NCBI RefSeq assembly: GCF_030068505.1
Contig: NZ_JAQOSO010000084.1
Coordinates: 73,829-137,828, forward strand
Direction: 5' to 3'
Origin: Roseofilum capinflatum BLCC-M114
Lineage (GTDB): Bacteria; Cyanobacteriota; Cyanobacteriia; Cyanobacteriales; Desertifilaceae
DNA length: 64,000 nt
Each line of letters begins with the position of its first letter. Position 1 is the stretch's first letter. Position numbers and translations under genes: made by a program. The notes under the pieces are model-generated. The model worked only from the letters and a program-made list of their open reading frames with translations, was not told where the DNA came from and searched no databases. Shown here in pieces: positions 8,848 to 17,900 of the stretch.

Positions 8848-11800
8848 TTAATTGATAAGTTGATAGAGTTCGGTTAGGGCTTGGTCAATTGAGCGGTCTA
8901 GATCTTCTCCTGATAATTGGCTAATTTCTAGCATTAACTGCTCCGTGTCAATCTCAGAAACCGCTTCTTCGGATTGAGTTTCCACCGCTTCGAGTTTGGG
9001 AATCACCCCATCCACATAACCGGCCAATTCTTGAATATTGGGATACTCAAATGTGGCCGTTGAGGACAGGGAAATGCCTAAATCGTTTTGGATTTTTTGG
9101 GCTAAATCAATGGTCATCAGGGAATCTAGACCCAGGTTAAAGAAGCCCTCTTCCGGGTCGGGCAAATCTTTGGGTCGCCTCAAAACCTTGGCCACCGTGG
9201 TGGTGAGATAGTCCAGAAGCATCAGGTGGCGGCGATCGCCCGATGCGGCTTTTACCTGCTCTAAAAATTCCCGTAACCTCGGGCCAGAGGACGTGCCCAG
9301 ATTTGCCAGATCGAATTGACCCGCAATTTCAGCCAGCATCGGAGGCAATTGATTAATCCCCATTTGGGTCAGGAATTGGGGCCAGTTCACCGGGAAAACA
9401 GCCATCTGCGTAGGTGCAGGTGTAAGGGCGGGTTCACTCAATTTTTGGTCTTCCGTAGGGGCGGGTTCACCCAATTTTCGGTCTTCCAAGCGAGATCCTT
9501 GTGTTTCATGTCGCGAAGCGAAACCCGCCCTTACAGAACCCATTCCTAATAATTCCTCAAATGCTTGCAGACCTTGTTCCGAGGGAATCATTTGAATCCC
9601 TTGATCTGCCAAACGATTTTGTTGCTGGGCCCCCATGCGAGCGGCCAGACCAATATTGGCCCACGGCCCCCAGTTAATACTCAGTCCCGGTAATCCTAGA
9701 CTACGACGATAGGCGGCGATCGCATCTAGAAAGCCATTGGCAGCCGCATAATTCCCTTGACCGGGGGAACCCAACAGGGACGTAATAGACGAGAAACAGA
9801 CAAAGAAATCTAACGGCAGATCTTTAGTAAATTGATGTAAATACCAAGCTCCCGCCACTTTCGGAGCCAACACTTGGGTAAACCGCTCCCAAGTCATTTG
9901 TTGCAACACCCCATCATCCAATAATCCAGCCGCGTGAATCACACCCTTGAGTGGGGGCAACTTTTTAATCTGCTTAAATAGATCGGCCACATCGGATTCT
10001 TGGCCCATATCGCCTAAGATTACGGAGACCGTGACCCCGGTTTCTTCTATGTTCTGAATCGTTTCCTGGGCAAGGTTGGAAGGGTTGGAGCGTCCGGTTA
10101 AGATCAGGTGTCCTGCTCCGTTGCTGGCTAACCATTGAGCCAGTTCTAAACCCAGCGATCCTAATCCTCCCGTAATCAGATAAGACGATTCTGCGGCCTC
10201 CGTAGGGGCGGGTTCACCCAATTTTTGGTCTTCCAAGCGAGATCCTGGTGTTTCATGTCGCGAAGCGAAACCCGCCCCTACAGAACCCGCCCTTACACCA
10301 AACGATAATTGGGTGAAACCGCCCGTACTGTCTACCTGTCCCCTCACCATCCGCATCACCTGACGCTCTCCATTGCGATAGGCGACCTGATTTTCTCCAT
10401 CTGCGCTTCCTGAGCGGAGTCGAAGGGCGGATAACAGCTCTGTAATTAAATCCGTTTCTGGACTCTTGGCACTGGGATCTAAATCCACACAGCGACAATT
10501 GAGTTCTGGATGTTCCATGGGAATGACCTTACCCAGACCCCACAACAGCGAAGATAAGGGAGCGACTAGAGATTCTTCTCCCACCTGCTGCGCTCCTTGG
10601 GTGATCAGCCAGAGGGGGGGCAAGTCATTGACTGATGGGGAACTTTGCAACAGGTGCAGAATACTGGCACAGGTTAGCTCTTGCATCTGAGCCATCCCAG
10701 GAGATGGAGATTTACCGCGCTTTTTCTTCTTCGGCAGTCCATGGGTTTCGGCTAAACTCCACAGATGCAGGATGCCCAGTAGGTTCTCCTCCTGAGCGCG
10801 AACCCCATCCAACCATTGGCGAAAGTCTTCTACTGCTGTTGGTTGCAGTTGATAATGATGGTCGTCGATTTGCTGATAGCTGTCTCCGGGATAGGCGAGA
10901 ATGGCGCTGTATCCGTTTTCGCTGAGGACTTTCGAGAGGCGATCGCCCCAAGTCTGATTGGGCGCTAACACCAAATAGGTTCCCGTTTTCTCCTGTGTCT
11001 CCACAGCCGGTTCCGTTACATCGGGGAGCGCCGCACTGAGCGCAGCCGAAGTGTCGGAGGGTTGCCATTGCACCTGATAGTACCACTCATCCAAATCCAA
11101 GCCGAAACTCTTCAACAGCAACTTACGGCTCAGTTCCCGGAAGTCAATACCGATATACTCCGCCACCACTTCACCGGTTGAAGTGAGTAAAACCGTGTTG
11201 CCGCGCAATTGTCCCGGACTCAGAAACTCATCAATTTTGGTGTAATACCACAATTGTTCATTTTTGTCAATAGTCCGCAAAAAACGAAAGCTGTCAGCAC
11301 TTGTAAACGCATAGGCAGCCGGTTGCGTGGACTCTGAACCATTCTCAGACTCTTTAGAAACCGAAAGCAGCGCCACGGGCACAATTCCCGCATCCACCAT
11401 TCCCGGATGGGGCCAATATTCATCCATCTCCGGATGACTCGATGGGGATTTGAGCTTAATTAACCCTTCTCCATCACCCAGATAAGCCTCTTCTGTCCAT
11501 TGGAAGGTTGTGCCTAATGTAAACTGTCCGTCTAAGGGGTCAAGGACAGCCGAGTAATACTCACTACTGGACAAATGGCGCGGACATCGGGATTTAATCG
11601 CCTCTAAATCCATCGCTTCCCGGTTTAATTCTGAGGGTTTAGGCGCTCTGATCTTAGCTTTGGTATGCACAATCCAATCGGCGGACGGGTCACTTTCACT
11701 ACCCGCAATGCAACTAATTAATTGATACTCATATTCACCAGGGTTACCTTGCAAGGCGACTTGCAGCGATCGCTCGTCATCTCCTCCCAAAATCTGCATA

Positions 11801-14799
11801 AACTCAATGTCATCTAAAACACAGGCTTCGCGCTTCAGAGAGTCTTGACCTGCCAACAAACCCATGACAATATGGGAGGCTCCCGCAACCACCACTTTGC
11901 CATAGTAGCGGTGATCTTTGACATAGGAGGGAAACTCCGGACTAAAGTAAGTTTGAAAACGCACCTGATCCGTCAACGGTAAGGGGAACTTTTGACCTAG
12001 GAGAGTGGGGGAATGGGGGAATGGGGGGATGGGGGAATGGGGGGATGGGGAGATATTGGGTAAACCCGCCCCATTATTTCCTCGGCTGGCGAAGGGTTCG
12101 ATCCAATACCGTTCCCGTTGGAAGGGATAGGTGGGAAGTACGAGCTTTTTCCGGCTGTATTCGGCATCGAATTCTACCCAATCAATGTTTACGCCTTGCC
12201 CATAGAGTTCGCCTAAACTGGATAGCATCTGCTCCCAGTCCTCGACTCCCGAACGCAGAGAGGGCAACCAAGTCCTGTTCCTTCGACTCCGCTCAGGAAC
12301 CTCTGGGGGTAAACATTTACGCCCCATGCCCAGGAGAATGGGTTGCGGCCCCACTTCGAGAAACAGGTCATATCCTTGTCGGTGCAAGGTTTGCATACTT
12401 TGGGCAAACCGCACCGGTTGACGCACATGATTGACCCAATATTGAGCAGTGGTAATACTGGCATCGGCTAGGGTTCCGGTGACGTTGGAGATTAAGGTAA
12501 GCTGCGGTTGCTCGTAGGTGAGTTCTTTCGCCACGGCTTCAAACTCGGCTAACATCGGTTCCATCAGGGGAGAGTGGAAGGCGTGGGAGACTTGCAGCGC
12601 TTTGGTTTTAATGCCTTCCGCTTCGAGTTTGGCGCTAATTTCGGCTAATGCGCCGTTGTCTCCAGAGATGACCGTACTTTCTGGGCCGTTGATGGCGGCG
12701 ATCGCCACTTTCTCCCCATATCCACTCAACAATGGCTCAATCTTCACCGTGGAAGCCATGACAGAAACCATACCACCGCCCGCAGGCAACTGTTGCATCA
12801 ACTGACCCCGCGCTTGAATCAGTTTTAACCCATCTTCCAGGCTGAACACGCCCGCAATGACCGCAGCCACATATTCTCCTACGCTGTGACCCATAACAGC
12901 AGAGGGTTCAACCCCCCAAGACTGCCAGAGTTTAGCGAGGGCATATTCCACCGCAAACAGGGCGGGTTGGGTATAAGCGGTTTCATCTATTGCAGATTTC
13001 TTGGGCTTTCTCCCCCGTTTTTTCTTATACAGATCGGGATACAGAACTTCGAGTAATGAGGGTTTTAGGTCGAGCAGTTCATTGCACTCATCCAGAGCAT
13101 CCCGGAATACGGGAGAATTTTGGTAGAGTTGCAACCCCATATTTTCTGCTTGCGACCCTTGTCCGGTAAACAAAAAGGCGATTTTGGGGGCGGTAGGGGC
13201 GGGTTTCAAACCCTCCCCTACACCATCATCGAGGGATAATTTTTCCGCTAACTCTTGGGTGTTGGTTGCAGTCACAGCCAAACGATAGGGGAAAGGAGCG
13301 CGTCCCGTATTGGCGCTATAGCAAACATCGGCTAGATTGACATCCGGGTTCTGTTGCAGATAATTCTGATAATTGGCGGCTGCATCTATCAAGGCTTGCG
13401 GAGTCTTTGCAGAAAGAGCCAGGAGATGTGCCGGTCTGTCGAGTTCATTCTCTTCTTTCTCCACGGGTGGCGGTTCTTGCAGCACCAGATGGGCGTTGGT
13501 TCCCCCGACTCCGAACGAACTTACCCCAGCGCGACGGGGAAGCTGTTCGGTTTCCCAGGGAGACAAAGCAGTATGGACATAAAAGGGACTATTGTCAAAG
13601 TCAATTTGGGGATTGGGGCGATCGAAGTTTAGACTGGGGACTAGGGTCTGATGCTTGAGACACAACGCTGTTTTAATCAACGAGACTACACCAGCAGCCG
13701 TGTTTAAGTGTCCCACATTGGTCTTCACTGAACCAATGGCACAAAACTGTTTTTCGTCGGTTTCCGCAGAGAACACGCGGGTGAGTGCTTCTACTTCAAT
13801 AGGGTCGCCGAGCTTGGTTCCCGTACCATGGCTTTCTAGATAGGATATCGTACTGGGATCGATATCGGCGATCGCCTGCGCTTCAGAAATGACGGCGGCT
13901 TGTCCTTCTACACTGGGCGCAGTATAGCCCAATTTTAACGAACCATCATTATTAATCGCCGATCCTTTAATCACCGCATAGATCGGATCGCCATCATCAA
14001 TAGCATCTTGTAACCCTTTCAACAGAACGACTCCAACCCCATTGGCAAACACCGTTCCTTGTGCCTTCTCGTCAAAAGCACGACAATGGCCATCGGGAGA
14101 TAACACCATCCCCTCTTGATACAGATAGCCCACTTCTTGGGGCACTTGAATCGAAACGCCCCCCGCTAAAGCCATGTCACATTCCCCATTGAGAATACTT
14201 TGACAGGCTAGATGAACCGCGACGAGGGAGGTGGAGCAAGCGGTTTGCACATTAATGGCCGGCCCGGTTAAATTCAGTTTATAGGCGACTCTAGTGGCCA
14301 AATAGTCCTTATCATTAGCCACCATCTGCTCAAAGGAACGACTGCTGAGGACAATAAAATCCTTTTCTCCTAAGTGGGACATCAGATAAGTCGGCAGTCC
14401 ACTCCCCGCATACACCCCAATCGAGCCATCATAGACTTCTGGATTATACCCCGCACTTTCGATCGCCTCCCAAGAACATTCCAGAAACAATCTCTGCTGG
14501 GGGTCGAGTTCTTCCGCTTCCCTGGGAGAATAGTTAAAAAACTGGGCATCAAAGCGATCGATATCTTCAATTGAACCACTCGCTTTAACATAGTTTGGGT
14601 TACTGAGCAAGTCTTTTTCAATGCCCGATTTTAACAGTTGAGATTCCGATAAAAAGGAAATCCCCTCTACGCCATGTTTTAAGTTGTGCCAAAACTCATC
14701 GATAGTTTTGGCCCCCGGAAACCGCCCCGACATGCCAATAATGGCTATATCATTTTCATCAATGGGATAGTCTTCAGTTTGATTTAAGTCGCTGGTCAT
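8848..14799 (-). CDS. PKS module KS-AT-DH-KR-ACP
   Basis: 1983-aa type I PKS module. KS has Cys188 in NVQTACSTSLVAVH, His324 and His364; this KS looks like those that follow NRPS-type carriers. AT has Ser639 in GHSVGEY and AFHS at ~740 (malonyl). DH at ~940-1230 keeps His963 in DHRYYG and Asp1136 in HPGMVDAG, but the Pro of HxxxGxxxxP is Ala (GKVVVAGASH). KR at ~1535-1720 has GGLGSLG, LDD (B-type, D-hydroxyl) and Tyr1684. ACP has Ser1893 in LGLDSLMT. No ER or methyltransferase is seen. In-frame repeat insertions occur near residues 527-536, 910-931, 1502-1534 and 1754-1799, all in linkers. The N-terminus is acidic. Confidence 0.95.
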   Translation of the reverse strand: MTSDLNQTEDYPIDENDIAIIGMSGRFPGAKTIDEFWHNLKHGVEGISFLSESQLLKSGIEKDLLSNPNYVKASGSIEDIDRFDAQFFNYSPREAEELDPQQRLFLECSWEAIESAGYNPEVYDGSIGVYAGSGLPTYLMSHLGEKDFIVLSSRSFEQMVANDKDYLATRVAYKLNLTGPAINVQTACSTSLVAVHLACQSILNGECDMALAGGVSIQVPQEVGYLYQEGMVLSPDGHCRAFDEKAQGTVFANGVGVVLLKGLQDAIDDGDPIYAVIKGSAINNDGSLKLGYTAPSVEGQAAVISEAQAIADIDPSTISYLESHGTGTKLGDPIEVEALTRVFSAETDEKQFCAIGSVKTNVGHLNTAAGVVSLIKTALCLKHQTLVPSLNFDRPNPQIDFDNSPFYVHTALSPWETEQLPRRAGVSSFGVGGTNAHLVLQEPPPVEKEENELDRPAHLLALSAKTPQALIDAAANYQNYLQQNPDVNLADVCYSANTGRAPFPYRLAVTATNTQELAEKLSLDDGVGEGLKPAPTAPKIAFLFTGQGSQAENMGLQLYQNSPVFRDALDECNELLDLKPSLLEVLYPDLYKKKRGRKPKKSAIDETAYTQPALFAVEYALAKLWQSWGVEPSAVMGHSVGEYVAAVIAGVFSLEDGLKLIQARGQLMQQLPAGGGMVSVMASTVKIEPLLSGYGEKVAIAAINGPESTVISGDNGALAEISAKLEAEGIKTKALQVSHAFHSPLMEPMLAEFEAVAKELTYEQPQLTLISNVTGTLADASITTAQYWVNHVRQPVRFAQSMQTLHRQGYDLFLEVGPQPILLGMGRKCLPPEVPERSRRNRTWLPSLRSGVEDWEQMLSSLGELYGQGVNIDWVEFDAEYSRKKLVLPTYPFQRERYWIEPFASRGNNGAGLPNISPSPHSPIPPFPHSPTLLGQKFPLPLTDQVRFQTYFSPEFPSYVKDHRYYGKVVVAGASHIVMGLLAGQDSLKREACVLDDIEFMQILGGDDERSLQVALQGNPGEYEYQLISCIAGSESDPSADWIVHTKAKIRAPKPSELNREAMDLEAIKSRCPRHLSSSEYYSAVLDPLDGQFTLGTTFQWTEEAYLGDGEGLIKLKSPSSHPEMDEYWPHPGMVDAGIVPVALLSVSKESENGSESTQPAAYAFTSADSFRFLRTIDKNEQLWYYTKIDEFLSPGQLRGNTVLLTSTGEVVAEYIGIDFRELSRKLLLKSFGLDLDEWYYQVQWQPSDTSAALSAALPDVTEPAVETQEKTGTYLVLAPNQTWGDRLSKVLSENGYSAILAYPGDSYQQIDDHHYQLQPTAVEDFRQWLDGVRAQEENLLGILHLWSLAETHGLPKKKKRGKSPSPGMAQMQELTCASILHLLQSSPSVNDLPPLWLITQGAQQVGEESLVAPLSSLLWGLGKVIPMEHPELNCRCVDLDPSAKSPETDLITELLSALRLRSGSADGENQVAYRNGERQVMRMVRGQVDSTGGFTQLSFGVRAGSVGAGFASRHETPGSRLEDQKLGEPAPTEAAESSYLITGGLGSLGLELAQWLASNGAGHLILTGRSNPSNLAQETIQNIEETGVTVSVILGDMGQESDVADLFKQIKKLPPLKGVIHAAGLLDDGVLQQMTWERFTQVLAPKVAGAWYLHQFTKDLPLDFFVCFSSITSLLGSPGQGNYAAANGFLDAIAAYRRSLGLPGLSINWGPWANIGLAARMGAQQQNRLADQGIQMIPSEQGLQAFEELLGMGSVRAGFASRHETQGSRLEDRKLGEPAPTEDQKLSEPALTPAPTQMAVFPVNWPQFLTQMGINQLPPMLAEIAGQFDLANLGTSSGPRLREFLEQVKAASGDRRHLMLLDYLTTTVAKVLRRPKDLPDPEEGFFNLGLDSLMTIDLAQKIQNDLGISLSSTATFEYPNIQELAGYVDGVIPKLEAVETQSEEAVSEIDTEQLMLEISQLSGEDLDRSIDQALTELYQLIN
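9422..9534. repeat. Palindromic repeat (GTAAGGGCGGGTT family), in frame between KR and ACP
   Basis: Outer arms GTAAGGGCGGGTT (9422-9434) and AACCCGCCCTTAC (9522-9534), with an internal second left arm GTAGGGGCGGGTT at 9455-9467, so the left part is duplicated. Translated on the minus strand it gives RAGFASRHETQGSRLEDRKL and further LGEPAPT/LSEPALT units. Confidence 0.85.
10202..10281. repeat. Palindromic repeat (GTAGGGGCGGGTT family), in frame upstream of KR
   Basis: Perfect 13-bp arms GTAGGGGCGGGTT (10202-10214) and AACCCGCCCCTAC (10269-10281). The interior is nearly identical to the copy at 9455-9534. It encodes a GAGFASRHETPGSRLEDQKL-type peptide in the linker before the KR nucleotide-binding motif. 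Confidence 0.88.
12003..12060. repeat. Low-complexity GGGGGAATGGGG repeat, in frame between AT and DH
   Basis: Runs of GGGGGAATGGGGGGATGGG encode the Pro/His/Ser-rich linker SPSPHSPIPPFPHSP of the PKS. The same kind of run lies between genes elsewhere in the window (near 52505, 53760 and 60530). Confidence 0.75.
13193..13221. repeat. Short GTAGGGG palindrome inside the PKS KS-AT linker
   Basis: Arms GTAGGGGCGGGTTT and AAACCCTCCCCTAC with almost no loop and one central mismatch. It encodes part of GVGEGLKPAPTAP just before the AT domain. Confidence 0.75.
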
Positions 14800-14848
14800 T
14801 TTAGTTTTTCTTTATATTTTTTCTATTGGTAGTTAGTAATTTTGGAAT

Positions 14849-14922
14849 GGGGAGAAACCGGGTTTCTAGCAAGTTTGGCTCCTATCCGAGATTCTGGAAG
14901 AAACCCGGTTTCTAGTCTCCCC
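14849..14922. repeat. Inverted repeat in the 138-bp gap between two cluster genes
   Basis: GGGGAGAAACCGGGTTTCTAG (in part, 14849-14869) is mirrored by AGAAACCCGGTTTCTAG followed by TCTCCCC (ending 14922). The element is a dispersed cyanobacterial-type repeat. In the minus-strand transcript it forms a long stem after the C/ligase/PCP gene and before the next PKS. It could stabilise the mRNA ends or act as a weak terminator; no clear U-run follows. Confidence 0.6.
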
Positions 14923-14937
14923 ATCCCCCCATCAGGT

Positions 14938-17900
14938 CTATTCCCTTGCAGAAGCCCGGTGTTTCTTCCTGGCGCTGCTGCGATCTTTTTTGGCTTTGGC
15001 TTTTTCTAACCGTTTGGTTAACCGTTTTTCGTTGCTCACTTTTGCAGTTTTAGCCGCCGTTTTTTCTGATCCACTGCTGCTCATATATTCGCTTAGAGCA
15101 TGGATGGTGGGATAGGCTAAAAGATCGACGACTTTTAAGTTCAGATTGAATTGCTCTTGCAATTTACTATAGACCTGAACCAACAACACCGATTTACCGC
15201 CCAATTCAAAGAAGTTATCATGAATACCCACGGTTTCCAACTGAAGCACTTCGCACCAAATTTTAGCAATGGTTTGCTCGATTTCATTGCCCTCTAGGGC
15301 GGCCGGACTGCTGGATTCTGGGGTTAGAGTTGCCAGGTTGCGGAGTTTCTTGCGGTCAATTTCGCCACTCTGGGTTAAGGGCAATTCCGGTAACTGAATG
15401 AGAGCGGAGGGGCTGATAAACGTGGGATGACCAAGGAGGTCGGGCACGTTCAAACCCTGTAAATGTAAGTCGGGAGTCTTAGACGTAAAATAAGCTGCCA
15501 ACTGATGCAAGGTGTAACATTCCCCATGGTCATCCTGGGGTTGATGCTCCGGTGTCTCTAAAATATACGTGCCGTCGCCTTTCTCCGTGGCGATGAAGGT
15601 ATGGGGGGCATCCTTGGCATTTTCCGGCATCTCTGGCAGTCCCAAGCGCTTACCCAGTCCAATGCGGGCGGGTTTGCCGGTGGCTCCTTTGGGAATCGAT
15701 TCCATCCACACCAAACACTCCGGCAACCACTGGAACTCAATCTCTTTTTGTTGCAAAACAAACTGACGCAGAGCGGCTAAGGAAGGGCGCTTGGTTTCAC
15801 CGGGAGCCAGGACAATGGCCGCGCCAACGACTTCTCCCCACAGTTCATGGGGTGCAGCAAACACCACCACCTGACCGACAGCCGGATGTTGTTGCACAAT
15901 ATCTTCAATCATCATCGGGCTGATCTTCTCGCCACCCCGGTTAATGATTTCCTTGAAGCGACCGACGAGATACACATAGCCGTCTTCATCGATGTAGCCC
16001 TTATCGCCCGTTCGCAGCCAACCGTCAATAAAGGCTTCTTCATTGGGGTTATAGTCCATCCAGTCGCGCAACTCGTACCCGGAGGTGACACAAGCGCCGC
16101 GTACCATGACTTCCCCTTCGGCGAAGGGGGGCAGGATCTTCAGTTTGGGTTTACCTTTGCCAGTTTCGTCTACTTCCCCGATAATCAGTTTTGGCCCAGC
16201 CGCTTGACCCACGGAACCCCGCCGAGACAAGCCCTTACCCACTTGGGGACTGCAAATGGGCATGGATTCGGTCATGGCGTAGGTGGGCAGAATTTCGCAG
16301 TTGAAAACCTCGGCCATGCGTTCGGCAATGGTAGGCAGGAGAGCCGCCGAACAGTTGCGGATCAGTTTCAGGGAATTGGGGGGAGGGCTGCCAGTTTTGG
16401 CGATCGCCTCTTCTGCATACTCTAAAATAGCCTGGTGCATGGTGGGAACGGCTGAATACCAGGTGGGTGCGGGTCTGCCATCCCCTGGCTTGAGCCACTC
16501 AAAGAAGCCTTCAACGCCGTTATCTGCGCCATAGAGTCCAGGGGTGCAAATGACACTCGCTCCCGCCAAGAAGGTGGCCAAAATATTCACGGATAAGCCA
16601 TGAATATGGAACAGGGGCATAACGTTGATACAGGTGTCTTCTGGGGTAATGGCGATCGTGCGGCTGATGGTGAGCGAGCCTGCGGTGAGGTTGCCATGGG
16701 TGAGGGGGACGGTTTTGGGCCGTTTGGTTGTGCCACTGGTGTGCAAGACGAGGGCAACATCATCCCGGCTCGGTTTTTTCGGTGTGACGGGTTTGACTTT
16801 GGTCTTTTTGCTGGTGACTTCTTCTAGGGTATAAAGTCCGCAAACGTCGGGGTCGGGAATGAGTTCGATGACGCGCACATTCACGCTTTCGGCACAGGCT
16901 TTGAGTTTGTCGTTCTCAGTTTCTCCCCGTTTGAGAATCAGGGCAACGGCGCTTAGGTCTTCTAGTTCAAAGAGGACATGCTTTTCGGTTAAGGCGGGGT
17001 TGATGGGGGCAAAGACGCATTCTTGAGCCATGGAGAGGAAGGCTAGAGCGGCTTCCGGCCCGTTGGGGAGGGCAGAACAGACGCGATCGCCTAATTTAAT
17101 CCCCAATGCACTCAGACTGGCATTTTCGGGCCGCTTCTGCACAAAGCTCTTGAGTTCTGCATGGGTGAGAGGCTGGCGGTTATCCGTGCTGAAAATGGCA
17201 GGGTTTTCTGTTCCGGGCAGTAAGTCCACCCAGGTGTCAAACTCCGTTGATTCAGCAATCTCATCAACTTCGCAGGTTTTGGGGGGGAGGGCGGGTTCAC
17301 CAAGATCTCGTTTAGGAGACGAAGATGTGGGTAAACCCGCCCCTACATCCCCCGCGTCTTCACGGGCGACGGTGTAGGTGGTGCGGGGTTGGGTAATGAC
17401 GGCAACTTGTTCGATGTCGGGATGCGATCGCAACTGTTCTTCCCAGCGAGCGATCACCTCAGCATCCAGGATTTCCAGTTGGCTTAAAGCGGCTTCATCT
17501 AAATCCCCAGATGGGGCTTTCGGTAGCGTAGAAACCGGCACATAGGCATCGGGCAGTAAAGTGAGAGCGGATTGATTCAGCGTAGAGCGGAGTTTATCCA
17601 CCACAAACGGGTCATCGACGACTACATAGGCAATTTTCTGGTTATCTTGGAATAAAACCGCACATTCTTTAACCTCCGGTTGGGCAGTTAATGCGGTTTC
17701 TAGGAGCGATCGCACCTTCTCTTGACTATGAATTTCCCCTTTATGAGTCTCTAGTGCTGGAGAGAGGAGGAAGTTTTTCAGAGCAGTTTCTGGTGCATTG
17801 AGGGCCGTTTCCAACATGAGGAGATAGGAATCAATGAAACCAGAAATAGTCTCTTCAGTAAATAACTCAGAGCTATAGGTCAATGACCCTCTCAACTCCC

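Noticed and set aside
15847-16425. 192-aa plus-strand frame opposite the acyl-ligase domain
   Set aside because: Length is due to codon bias of the opposite strand; no motif and no ribosome site.
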